From positions 19,127 to 24,710 of the forward strand of contig NZ_AJZM02000345.1 of NCBI RefSeq assembly GCF_000272405.2: a stretch of DNA of 5,584 nt, given 5' to 3'. Within the stretch, counting starts at the first letter, position 1, and the number at the start of each line of letters is the position of its first letter. The DNA is from Vibrio tasmaniensis 1F-187. Its GTDB lineage: Bacteria > Pseudomonadota > Gammaproteobacteria > Enterobacterales > Vibrionaceae. Shown piece by piece: positions 1 to 5,418 of the stretch. The position numbers and the translations under genes are program-made. The notes under the pieces are model-generated. The model ran no database searches. It was not told where the DNA came from and saw only the letters and a list, made by a program, of their open reading frames with translations.

Positions 1-592
1 CTAGTTGTTGATTTCCAGAGCGTTTTAGCGGGTGAGCGAATCGGATAAAACACGGACTGATTTTGAAGTTACTATTTAAATCATCTGCGAATTGAGTATC
101 ACTCTCTCTTAGCGTGATACCTTGTAGGCTGTAGTCGCTAATCTGGTCTGGGAGTTCCCCCATCCACCAATGCAAGAGTTCACCACTGTTTTTGCTTCGA
201 CTTATCCAATGGTCGGAGACAATAATCAATAGGTCATTGGGTTGAATGGCAAATCCGTACTCTTGCTGCCAGTTATGAATGTCCAGCATCAACTTTTTAC
301 GACAAGTCTTTCCTGCGCTCACCATATGGTGGCTAATCATCCAAACGGTACCAATTTCAGAAGAGATTCGGAAGTGTCGTGGCGTTTCACCAGAAGAGAG
401 CATTTCTAGTGGGCTTACGTTGCTTGCATGATTGAAGCTAACGAAAGTGTGCTCCATTCGTCTCGCAAACGCTTTGCCTATGTGATGTTCACTGATCCCT
501 TGATTGTGTACGGTAGGGTAATGACGCTCACAAAGTTTCAAGCAATCGTCTTGAAACTGATTGACGCTTTTAATCACCAGATCTAATAACAA
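1..592 (-). CDS. Unrecognised protein, 3' end beyond the left edge
   Basis: Hand translation of the minus strand gives one frame with no stop from position 592 to the left edge, 197 codons, so the C terminus lies outside the window. A TAA lies four codons upstream of the proposed start, and the first in-frame ATG comes only about 50 codons into the frame. I therefore place the start at the TTG at 592-590, because a good Shine-Dalgarno (TAAGAGG on the minus strand, 604-598) sits 5 nt before it. The protein begins (M)LLDLVIKSVNQFQDDC. It is soluble-looking, with no signal peptide or membrane helix, and is rich in His and Trp, for example HWWMGELP and SDHWISRSKNSGELL. I do not recognise a family. 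The amino-acid composition looks like a real conserved protein, not a shadow frame. A shortened 5' end (a lost ATG) is the alternative to a true TTG start. Confidence 0.72.
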   Translation of the reverse strand, partial: MLLDLVIKSVNQFQDDCLKLCERHYPTVHNQGISEHHIGKAFARRMEHTFVSFNHASNVSPLEMLSSGETPRHFRISSEIGTVWMISHHMVSAGKTCRKKLMLDIHNWQQEYGFAIQPNDLLIIVSDHWISRSKNSGELLHWWMGELPDQISDYSLQGITLRESDTQFADDLNSNFKISPCFIRFAHPLKRSGNQQL

Positions 593-881
593 TGAAGCCT
601 CTTATACACGGTTGCTATCTTATTGATGGGCAATAGTACGGTAATTTCGGCGCCATTACCTATTGTCAAAGTGCGAGTTCTTGATCCCTCTATCAAAATT
701 AACCATTACTGAGCGATTTTATGGATAGCACTGGCACTCTACTGGTCTGTAAACTAAATTATGAGGAATTATAGCTAGTTAGAAAACTTGAACTGATTGG
801 CAGAGTTGCAGTGAGCTAACGAAATTATAGCTTAGTCGGCTAATCACAATTGTTCTACATACTCTTTATTTGGAAACACCC
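593..881. other. Divergent intergenic region with few clear signals
   Basis: This stretch of nearly 290 bases lies between two genes that diverge. I found no coding frame, RNA gene or terminator in it. It holds the inverted repeat described separately at 640-660, and a perfect TTGACA hexamer on the minus strand (669-664) that has no good -10 box at normal spacing. A 10-bp direct repeat, AATTATAGCT, occurs at 767-776 and 823-832. It is AT-rich and could be chance. No convincing promoter for the downstream DUF2164 gene was found. Confidence 0.5.
640..660. promoter_or_regulatory. Inverted repeat, possible operator
   Basis: Arms GGTAAT (640-645) and ATTACC (655-660) are perfect 6-bp complements around a 9-bp centre that contains the self-complementary GGCGCC. 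It lies 48 bp upstream of the proposed TTG start of the minus-strand gene and just downstream of a TTGACA hexamer on that strand (669-664). The position would suit an operator or a hairpin in the leader. No known regulator was matched. Confidence 0.3.
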
Positions 882-1127
882 ATGACCATTCAATTAGATT
901 CAAAGCAAAAATCCGAACTCACTCATACACTTCAAAAGTATCTACAAGATGAGCTCGATGTAGAGCTTGGTCAGTTCGACACTGAATTCTTAGTCGACTT
1001 CATCAGTAAAAAGTTTGGAGCCGTGTATTACAACAAGGGGATAGAAGACGCTCAAAAAGTGATGGAACGTAAGATGTTAGACATATCAGATGAGCTCTAT
1101 GAAATTGAACAAATCGTTGAGATATAA
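882..1127 (+). CDS. DUF2164 family protein
   Basis: This small cytoplasmic protein of 81 residues matches the DUF2164 family, whose function is unknown to me. The family hallmark is the block at about residues 17-40, LQKYLQDELDVELGQFDTEF followed by LVDF, then GAVYYNKGIEDAQKVM at about 46-61 and an acidic C-terminal helix (DELYEIEQ). Family members are typically about 80 residues, so it is full length. I chose the ATG at 882 over the upstream in-frame TTG at 870: GGAA at 872-875 lies 6 nt before the ATG, and family members begin close to this point. It has no partner: the next gene starts 183 bp downstream and is probably a separate unit. No terminator with a T run follows the stop. The first dyad beyond it, GACAAA-GAAA-TTTGTC at 1146-1161, has no T tract. 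Confidence 0.88.
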   Translation: MTIQLDSKQKSELTHTLQKYLQDELDVELGQFDTEFLVDFISKKFGAVYYNKGIEDAQKVMERKMLDISDELYEIEQIVEI

Positions 1128-1145
1128 CTCAGCAAGCGATTGTTC

Positions 1146-1161
1146 GACAAAGAAATTTGTC
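1146..1161. repeat. Small hairpin with GAAA tetraloop
   Basis: GACAAA (1146-1151) and TTTGTC (1156-1161) are perfect complements around GAAA, a GNRA-type tetraloop. It begins 18 nt after the DUF2164 stop. With no run of T after it, it is not a standard intrinsic terminator. It may stabilise the 3' end or be an operator for the next operon. Confidence 0.3.
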
Positions 1162-1175
1162 CATAAAGCAACTTG

Positions 1176-1190
1176 TTCAAAATTTTTGAA
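1176..1190. promoter_or_regulatory. AT-rich palindrome upstream of the b561 operon
   Basis: TTCAAAATTTTTGAA is a perfect palindrome of 7-bp arms around a single central T. It lies about 120 bp before the cytochrome b561 start, where the operon's promoter should be. A protein-binding site is plausible, but AT-rich palindromes arise easily by chance in DNA of this composition. I could not name a regulator or place -35 and -10 boxes with confidence. Confidence 0.3.
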
Positions 1191-1310
1191 TAACTCGTTT
1201 AATTTGAAATGATGTAACTAATGTAAAACTTGGTAAATAATATGTTACGCAAACTTGGTGTAGGGTACGCTTTTCAAAACTACACGACACGTAACATTCG
1301 GAAGAGATGC

Positions 1311-1850
1311 ATGAACAACAACGTCAAAAATTACAATCCTTTAGCAAGAGCAATGCATTGGATCTCAGCACTCGCAATATTTGGCCTATTTGATGTAGGC
1401 CTATGGATGGTTGATCTTTCTTACTACAGTGAGTGGTACAAAACAGCACCAGACTACCACCGTTCGGTAGGCATTCTTTTGGCTGCCGTTACCATTATCC
1501 GCTTGCTTTGGAAGCTGGTTACCGCGTCACCTAATGTGGAAGGTAAAAGCTATGAAGTTGTAGCGGCGAAGATCGCTCATGGATTTATGTACATTAACTT
1601 AGCGGTTTTATTTATTTCAGGTTATTTGATTTCGACATCAGATGGCCGTGGGATCGAGGTATTCAATTGGTTCACTGTACCAAGTATGGGTGAACTATTT
1701 GCAAACCAATCTGATCTCGCAGGAACGGTTCACTACTATGCTGCATGGGTACTGATCATTATGGCATCAGTGCACGCCTTAGCAGCGATAAAACACCACG
1801 TTATCGACAAAGACGATACGCTACGAAAAATGATAGGAGCTTCAAAATGA
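1311..1850 (+). CDS. yceJ: Cytochrome b561 family protein (YceJ-like)
   Basis: This inner-membrane di-haem b-type cytochrome has 179 residues, close to E. coli YceJ and CybB. Four membrane helices are visible at about residues 16-36, 50-70, 90-109 and 141-162. Candidate haem ligands sit where the family has them: H16 in the MHW motif, H50 (HRSVG), H90 (AHGF), and H141 and H155, 14 residues apart in helix 4. Family members pass electrons from the quinone pool; the partner here is not known. The frame is open upstream to a TTG at 1230. I chose the ATG at 1311 because GGAAG (1300-1304) precedes it by 6 nt and because NPLARAMHW at residues 9-17 is where family proteins begin. The 3' end overlaps yceI by ATGA, so the two genes are probably translationally coupled. 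Confidence 0.92.
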   Translation: MNNNVKNYNPLARAMHWISALAIFGLFDVGLWMVDLSYYSEWYKTAPDYHRSVGILLAAVTIIRLLWKLVTASPNVEGKSYEVVAAKIAHGFMYINLAVLFISGYLISTSDGRGIEVFNWFTVPSMGELFANQSDLAGTVHYYAAWVLIIMASVHALAAIKHHVIDKDDTLRKMIGASK

Positions 1851-2416
1851 AAAAGTCAATTATCGCTACAGGATTAGCATTTGCTATGGCAATGCCTTTC
1901 GCTGCGAACGCCGCTGATTACGTGATTGATACAAAAGGTGCGCATGCTTCAGTTAACTTCAAAGTTAGCCACCTAGGTTACAGCTTTATCCAAGGTCGTT
2001 TTAACACATTCTCAGGTGACTTCTCATTTGATGAGAACAACGTTGAAGCGTCTAAAATCAACGTAACGGTTGATACAACTAGCCTTGACTCAAACCACGC
2101 AGAGCGTGATAAGCACATCCGTAGCGGTGATTTCATCAATGCTGGTAAGTTTTCTGATGCGACATTCAACAGCACAAAAGTGGTTGATAAAGGCGACGGC
2201 AAACTTGAAGTTATGGGTGACCTTAAACTTCACGGTGTAACTAAGCCTATCGTTATCGAAGCTGAATTCATCGGTGCTGGTCAAGACCCATGGGGTGGTG
2301 AGCGTGCTGGTTTCGTTGGTACAACTCGTCTAGAGCTTGCTGACTTCAATATCCCAGTAATGGGCGCTTCAAGCTATGTAGACATGGATCTGCATGTTGA
2401 AGGTGTAAAGAAGTAA
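1847..2416 (+). CDS. yceI: YceI family periplasmic protein
   Basis: This 189-residue secreted protein is closely similar to E. coli YceI (191 residues) and belongs to the lipocalin-like YceI family, whose members bind long isoprenoid or lipid molecules in a beta-barrel. A signal peptide covers residues 1-22: a KK start, a hydrophobic core and a cleavage site ANA|ADY, so the mature protein starts ADYVID as in E. coli. Family motifs visible include SHLGYSFIQGRF (41-52), SNHAERDKHIRSGDF (82-96), LHGVTKPI (128-135) and DPWGGERAGF (147-156). The start is the ATG at 1847, which overlaps the b561 stop as ATGA, with TAGGAG (1834-1839) 7 nt upstream. An in-frame upstream extension to 1745 is only the open frame running through yceJ. 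The b561/YceI pairing suggests quinone- or isoprenoid-linked redox chemistry at the inner membrane; this is inferred from context. Confidence 0.95.
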   Translation: MKKSIIATGLAFAMAMPFAANAADYVIDTKGAHASVNFKVSHLGYSFIQGRFNTFSGDFSFDENNVEASKINVTVDTTSLDSNHAERDKHIRSGDFINAGKFSDATFNSTKVVDKGDGKLEVMGDLKLHGVTKPIVIEAEFIGAGQDPWGGERAGFVGTTRLELADFNIPVMGASSYVDMDLHVEGVKK

Positions 2417-2541
2417 TCTAGCTATCAATAATCGCTATCAACATATTTAGAAAGATCAAAAACCTAGTCGATACGAGATAGGGCGGCTGTTAGCCAGTTA
2501 TATAGTAATATGGAAAGTAGCAAAGCAGCTAGAATATAGAG
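2417..2541 (+). other. Long 3' untranslated region of the yceJ-yceI operon
   Basis: About 125 bases separate the yceI stop from its terminator, long for an operon tail. No coding frame of note lies here. It contains GCTATCAA twice (2421-2428 and 2434-2441) and a small hairpin, GGCT-GTT-AGCC, at about 2484-2494. In Vibrio and enterics such tails, ending in a strong terminator, are sometimes processed into Hfq-bound small RNAs. That is only a possibility here. Confidence 0.3.
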
Positions 2542-2574
2542 AAAGGCGCAAAGTTTTCACTTTGCGCCTTTTTT
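2542..2574 (+). terminator. Strong intrinsic terminator after yceI
   Basis: AAAGGCGCAAAG (2542-2553) pairs perfectly with CTTTGCGCCTTT (2560-2571) around the loop TTTTCA, with a six-T run starting at 2569. The GC-rich core stem is 9 bp. It ends the yceJ-yceI unit. Read on the minus strand the same stem is followed by TTTCTC, a weaker U-tract, so it can also act as the last stop for transcripts arriving from the convergent focA-CBS gene. Confidence 0.93.
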
Positions 2575-2577
2575 ATT

Positions 2578-2650
2578 GAGGTAAATGGCCACGCGTTTAG
2601 GTCTGTTTTGTGTCAAACCTTTTACTGCGTCTTAAGCCACCATTTACCTC
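2578..2650. repeat. Long imperfect hairpin in the convergent region
   Basis: GAGGTAAATGG (2578-2588) and CCATTTACCTC (2640-2650) are perfect 11-bp complements. Inside them nest ACGC/GCGT (2591-2594 with 2627-2630) and AGGT/ACCT (2599-2602 with 2617-2620), giving a 73-base branched or bulged stem. It lies just past the yceI terminator and 3' of the minus-strand focA-CBS gene, so in RNA it would most likely be part of the focA-CBS 3' tail. Confidence 0.6.
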
Positions 2651-2653
2651 TGC

Positions 2654-2674
2654 CAGTCAACGTTGCAATGACTG
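2654..2674. repeat. Inverted repeat, 6-bp arms
   Basis: CAGTCA (2654-2659) and TGACTG (2669-2674) are perfect complements around a 9-base loop. It begins 3 bases after the long hairpin at 2578-2650. No T tract follows on either strand, so it is not a terminator by itself. Confidence 0.4.
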
Positions 2675-2683
2675 AGTTATCTA

Positions 2684-2712
2684 GCTGAACGACTAATCCC
2701 TAATAGTTCAGC
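2684..2712. repeat. Inverted repeat, 7-bp arms
   Basis: GCTGAAC (2684-2690) and GTTCAGC (2706-2712) are perfect complements around a 15-base loop. Together with the weaker GTTTC-TAAT-GAAAC dyad at 2730-2743, this makes four successive stem-loops between the terminator and the focA-CBS stop codon. Confidence 0.45.
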
Positions 2713-2767
2713 CTACGATTCGTTACTTTGTTTCTAATGAAACGCTTGCTTTGTAAACAGTCGCTAG

Positions 2768-3301
2768 TTAAGCCGTTTCTAGTTCAGCCTTTGGAACCAC
2801 GTTTAGGCGGTCGCCATAGATTGGACGTAGTGCTTGCATAACTTCAGTACGAGTCATCACACCGACCATTACGCCATTTTCTAGCACTGGAAGCATATGT
2901 GGTTGGCTTACTTTCATCGCTTTTGCACGCTCTTCTAAAGAAAGAGAGGTCAGGCGAGTGGCATAGCCCATGCTTGTTGTCGGGTACAGTTGCTCTTTAT
3001 CGATACATAGGAACTCAGCAACATCGACCAGTTTGTCGTTTGCATCAATAGCCACTACGTCACGGCTCATTAGGTCTACCACTTTCTGACCTTTAGTCGG
3101 AATGTAGTCTTGGCACCAAAGGTCAACCATTACGTCGTGAACAGAGAGGATACCTACTAGGCGGCCTTCAACATCGCAAACAGGAGCGCTAACAAGTTGA
3201 GCATCTAAAAGTGAATCAATCGCCACTGAAGTAGGCATTTCTACGCTCAGTGTAATTGGTTGAGTGTTCATGATTTGCTTGATAGTAGTTGTAGTGCTCA
3301 T
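2768..3301 (-). other. Possible free CBS protein from an internal start
   Basis: The ATG at 3301-3299 (M307 of the fusion) is in frame, follows TAAGGA at 3314-3309 by 7 nt, and opens a sequence that reads like a natural N terminus: MSTTTTIKQIMNTQPITL. A protein started here would be a 177-residue stand-alone CBS pair. Whether it is made is not shown by sequence. The signal could instead be the relic of a separate downstream gene that fused with focA. Confidence 0.45.
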
Positions 3302-4219
3302 AGTGGTTTCCTTAACTGACGTAATTTCTGTTGTTTGAGTTATTGCTGTAATTTTTGCCGCTTTAAGCTGCGGGCGACGGTAGATACTCCAATTGGCTAA
3401 GCCGACCAATACCGCACCACCTACAATGTTGCCGAATGTCACTGGTATTAAGTTTGCAGTGACAAATTTCATGATGTTCAGGTCTGCATACTGGGCTGAT
3501 GTTGCGCCAATTTGCATCCAAAAACTCTCTGGTGCGAATGCTTGAATTGTGATGCCTAATGGAACCATGAACATATTCGCCACACAGTGTTCAAAGCCTG
3601 AGCTAACAAACATTGCAACGGGTAATACGGTCATCATTGCTTTAGTCATGGCGTTAGCTGAGCTGAACGTTAACCAAATTGCTAAACACACTAGTAAGTT
3701 ACAAAGCACACCCAAAGCGAAAGCTTGAACAGGGCTGTGGTGTAGCTTGTGTTGAGCAATGTTTAGAGCGTTTAAGCCCCATTGCCCGCCATCCAGTTGA
3801 TATAAGCCTGCTGCACTTACCAAAGCCAGTAGGAACATGGCACCGATAAAGTTGCCTACATATACCTTGCCCCAGATAGACAGCATCTTGGTGAAGGTTA
3901 TCTGCTTATTAGCCCATGAAATGCTTGATAACACCGAACTGGTAAACAGCTCGCCACCACAAATCACAATCAGGATTAACCCCATGCTGAATGCAAGCCC
4001 ACCGGCTAAGCGACTTAATCCCCATCCTGCATCAGCGCTACCTGTGGTCACCGTGATGTAGAATAAAAAAGCAAGCCCGATGAATGCGCCAGCCATGATT
4101 GCCAAACTCAATGTCATGCTGCTGGTTTTATTTGCTTTGCTTAATGCAAATTTCTCGGCTTCCGCCATCATTTCTGTTGGCGAGAACAGTTGCTGATTTT
4201 CAGAAGTGCTGGTTGCCAT
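2768..4219 (-). CDS. focA: FocA formate/nitrite channel fused to a CBS domain pair
   Basis: This 483-residue protein joins two modules. Residues 1 to about 285 are a full FocA-type formate channel, very similar to E. coli FocA, which is only 285 residues long. The six membrane helices are present, as are the pore residues: T93 in GGELFTSSVL and H211 in SSGFEHCVANMF, matching T91 and H209 of E. coli with the same 2-residue offset. A Thr-rich linker (about 286-312) leads to CBS1 (about 313-368) and CBS2 (about 377-465), which carries an insertion near 409-439. FocA termini are cytoplasmic, so the CBS pair should face the cytosol, where it could sense adenosyl nucleotides and gate the pentamer; this is inferred. 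The start ATG follows a purine-rich AAGGGGGGA. An internal Shine-Dalgarno and ATG lie at the joint (M307). The gene is divergent from a LysR regulator. Confidence 0.93.
   Translation of the reverse strand: MATSTSENQQLFSPTEMMAEAEKFALSKANKTSSMTLSLAIMAGAFIGLAFLFYITVTTGSADAGWGLSRLAGGLAFSMGLILIVICGGELFTSSVLSSISWANKQITFTKMLSIWGKVYVGNFIGAMFLLALVSAAGLYQLDGGQWGLNALNIAQHKLHHSPVQAFALGVLCNLLVCLAIWLTFSSANAMTKAMMTVLPVAMFVSSGFEHCVANMFMVPLGITIQAFAPESFWMQIGATSAQYADLNIMKFVTANLIPVTFGNIVGGAVLVGLANWSIYRRPQLKAAKITAITQTTEITSVKETTMSTTTTIKQIMNTQPITLSVEMPTSVAIDSLLDAQLVSAPVCDVEGRLVGILSVHDVMVDLWCQDYIPTKGQKVVDLMSRDVVAIDANDKLVDVAEFLCIDKEQLYPTTSMGYATRLTSLSLEERAKAMKVSQPHMLPVLENGVMVGVMTRTEVMQALRPIYGDRLNVVPKAELETA
3309..3314 (-). 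promoter_or_regulatory. Internal Shine-Dalgarno at the FocA-CBS joint
   Basis: TAAGGA on the minus strand matches the anti-Shine-Dalgarno well and is 7 nt from the in-frame ATG at 3301. The TAA within it is out of frame (GTT AAG), so a single-base shift upstream would turn it into a stop codon overlapping the ribosome site. That is the layout of two adjacent, coupled genes. Confidence 0.55.
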
Positions 4220-4269
4220 ATCCCCCCCTTGAACAATCCGTCATGTGTAATTCCTAGTGTTAATGACTT

Positions 4270-4297
4270 GGTTAATCCGTAATGGTTAATCAGTAAT
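4270..4297. repeat. Tandem 14-bp repeat upstream of focA
   Basis: GGTTAATCCGTAAT (4270-4283) is followed directly by GGTTAATCAGTAAT (4284-4297), with one mismatch. It sits 51-78 bp upstream of the focA ATG, within its promoter or leader. Direct repeats of this size and phase are typical of cooperative binding sites. I could not assign a regulator. NarL/NarP heptamers were considered but the match is poor. Confidence 0.5.
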
Positions 4298-4300
4298 GTT

Positions 4301-4325
4301 TTGCAGGGCTCGTTGTGTCCTGCCA
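4301..4325. promoter_or_regulatory. Inverted repeat in the focA-lysR regulatory region
   Basis: TTGCAGG (4301-4307) and CCTGCCA (4319-4325) pair at six of seven positions around an 11-base spacer. The dyad lies directly beside the tandem 14-bp repeats, upstream of focA. Its symmetry and position suit a regulator site on the focA side of the region. It does not fit a sigma-54 promoter (no GG-N10-GC). Confidence 0.4.
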
Positions 4326-4355
4326 TTCCAGATTAGGGTGTTGGGGGGTAGAGGT

Positions 4356-4370
4356 AAAATTGATAATTTT
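4356..4370. promoter_or_regulatory. AT-rich palindrome in the divergent region
   Basis: AAAATT-GAT-AATTTT is a perfect dyad of 6-bp arms, 10 bp upstream of the candidate LysR site. Two dyads so close would suit the recognition and activation sites usual for LysR-type regulators, but AT-rich dyads also arise by chance. Confidence 0.35.
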
Positions 4371-4380
4371 TAGAAACCAC

Positions 4381-4395
4381 ATCAAAAATATTGAT
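4381..4395. promoter_or_regulatory. Candidate LysR-type regulator box
   Basis: ATCAA-N5-TTGAT fits both the T-N11-A rule of LysR-family sites and the more specific ATC-N9-GAT form. Its right half overlaps the -35 box of the LysR gene's predicted promoter, the usual place for negative autoregulation in this family. It is about 160 bp from the focA start. The order of half-sites is the reverse of an FNR box (TTGAT-N4-ATCAA). Confidence 0.45.
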
Positions 4396-4418
4396 ATAGA
4401 TTTGGTTAGGCGTAGAAT
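4391..4418 (+). promoter_or_regulatory. Sigma-70 promoter of the LysR gene
   Basis: The -35 box TTGATA (4391-4396) and the -10 box TAGAAT (4413-4418) each match the consensus at five of six positions, with a 16-bp spacer. Transcription would start near 4425, leaving a leader of about 68 nt. It is the best-matching promoter I found in the window. Confidence 0.6.
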
Positions 4419-4492
4419 GAAATTGATTGCTCATCGGCTTAACAAAAAACGAGCAGCAGGACATAAGTTATTAAAAGAATTAAGGATAGATT

Positions 4493-5398
4493 TTGCGTTA
4501 TTCATTAAAGCAACTCGCCGTCTTTGACGCGGTAGCAGATTCGGGAAGCGTAAGTCAGGCAGCTGATAGGCTTGCATTGACTCAGTCGGCGACAAGTATG
4601 TCTCTTGCACAGTTGGAAAAAATGCTCGGCAGGCCTTTGTTTGAAAGGCAGGGCAAGCAAATGGCGCTCACTCATTGGGGCATGTGGCTTAGGCCAAAAG
4701 CGAAGCGTTTACTGCAAGATGCACAGCAAATTGAAATGGGCTTTTACGAGCAGCATTTATTGAGTGGAGAGCTCAAACTCGGTGCGAGCCAAACCCCGGC
4801 AGAACACCTGGTTCCAGACCTCATCAGTATTATTGATAACGACTTTCCTGAGATGCGAATCTCGCTTGGTGTACAAAGTACCGATGCGGTTATAGATGGC
4901 GTATTAGATTACCAATATGACCTTGGCGTTATCGAAGGTCGCTGTGACGATAACCGAGTTCATCAAGAAGTGTGGTGTACCGACCATTTAACGGTGGTTG
5001 CATCGGCTCATCACCCATTTGCAAAGCGTGAACGTGTCAGTTTGGCGCAACTAGAACAAGCGAAGTGGGTATTGCGTGAACATGGTTCAGGTACTCGCAA
5101 AGTTTTTGATAGCTCTATTCATCATTTAATTGGTGATCTTGATGTTTGGCGAGAATATGAACACGTTCCTGTTTTAAGAAGTTTGGTAGCAAACGGCCCA
5201 TATTTAACGTGTTTACCTTATCTCGATGTCGAGCAGTTTGTTGAATCTGGCCAGCTCGTTACTTTGAATGTTCCTGAGCTTGAAATGGAACGTACGCTTT
5301 CGTTTATTTGGCGTGCGGATATGGCAGAAAACCCACTTGCTGAATGTATTAAGCGAGAAGGCAAGCGCATGATGAAAGGCAAACCGTCAGTTCTATAA
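4493..5398 (+). CDS. LysR-family transcriptional regulator
   Basis: This 301-residue protein is a typical full-length LysR regulator. The winged helix-turn-helix lies at about residues 5-62, with SVSQAADRLALTQSATSMSL (19-38) holding the recognition helix and LGRPLFER at 45-52. The effector-binding domain covers about 92-295 and includes DLGVIEG (143-149) and LREHGSGTR (194-202), features shared with the YeiE/CysB-like branch; I do not assign a specific name. The start is TTG at 4493: TAAGGA (4481-4486) lies 6 nt upstream, and MRYSLKQLAVFDAV is where LysR proteins normally begin, whereas the next ATG would remove the helix-turn-helix. It diverges from focA-CBS across 273 bp, so that gene is the leading candidate target. 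The effector is unknown; formate or a related C1 or anaerobic signal is a guess from context. Confidence 0.92.
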   Translation: MRYSLKQLAVFDAVADSGSVSQAADRLALTQSATSMSLAQLEKMLGRPLFERQGKQMALTHWGMWLRPKAKRLLQDAQQIEMGFYEQHLLSGELKLGASQTPAEHLVPDLISIIDNDFPEMRISLGVQSTDAVIDGVLDYQYDLGVIEGRCDDNRVHQEVWCTDHLTVVASAHHPFAKRERVSLAQLEQAKWVLREHGSGTRKVFDSSIHHLIGDLDVWREYEHVPVLRSLVANGPYLTCLPYLDVEQFVESGQLVTLNVPELEMERTLSFIWRADMAENPLAECIKREGKRMMKGKPSVL

Positions 5399-5418
5399 CG
5401 GTAATTTGATAAAGGCTA

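Noticed and set aside
664..669. Perfect TTGACA on the minus strand as a promoter for the left-edge gene
   Set aside because: No hexamer resembling TATAAT occurs at 15-19 bp spacing; the only TA-rich candidate (TACTAT) is 25 bp away.
767..832. Direct repeat AATTATAGCT as a binding site pair or insertion scar
   Set aside because: Ten AT-rich bases 56 bp apart with no other symmetry; easily chance.
1230..1310. N-terminal extension of the b561 protein from TTG at 1230
   Set aside because: It adds a basic tail absent from the family, while the ATG at 1311 has a good Shine-Dalgarno and the expected N terminus.
1978..2284. Open frames on the minus strand within yceI
   Set aside because: They are antisense to a gene with a clear signal peptide and strong family match, have no ribosome site, and read as no known protein.
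2585..2635. 16-codon frame starting ATGGCCACG just after the terminator
   Set aside because: The GAGGT before it is too close to the ATG, the product is tiny, and the sequence is part of the long hairpin.
3837..4061. Plus-strand 74-codon frame inside focA
   Set aside because: It lies wholly antisense to the conserved channel domain and has no independent support.
4360..4395. FNR site upstream of focA
   Set aside because: TTGAT and ATCAA half-sites are present but never in the TTGAT-N4-ATCAA arrangement; they are 16 bp apart or in reversed order.
4315..4527. Basic 70-codon plus-strand frame between focA and the LysR gene
   Set aside because: It runs through the LysR promoter and into the LysR gene in another frame, and lacks a clear ribosome site or family match.
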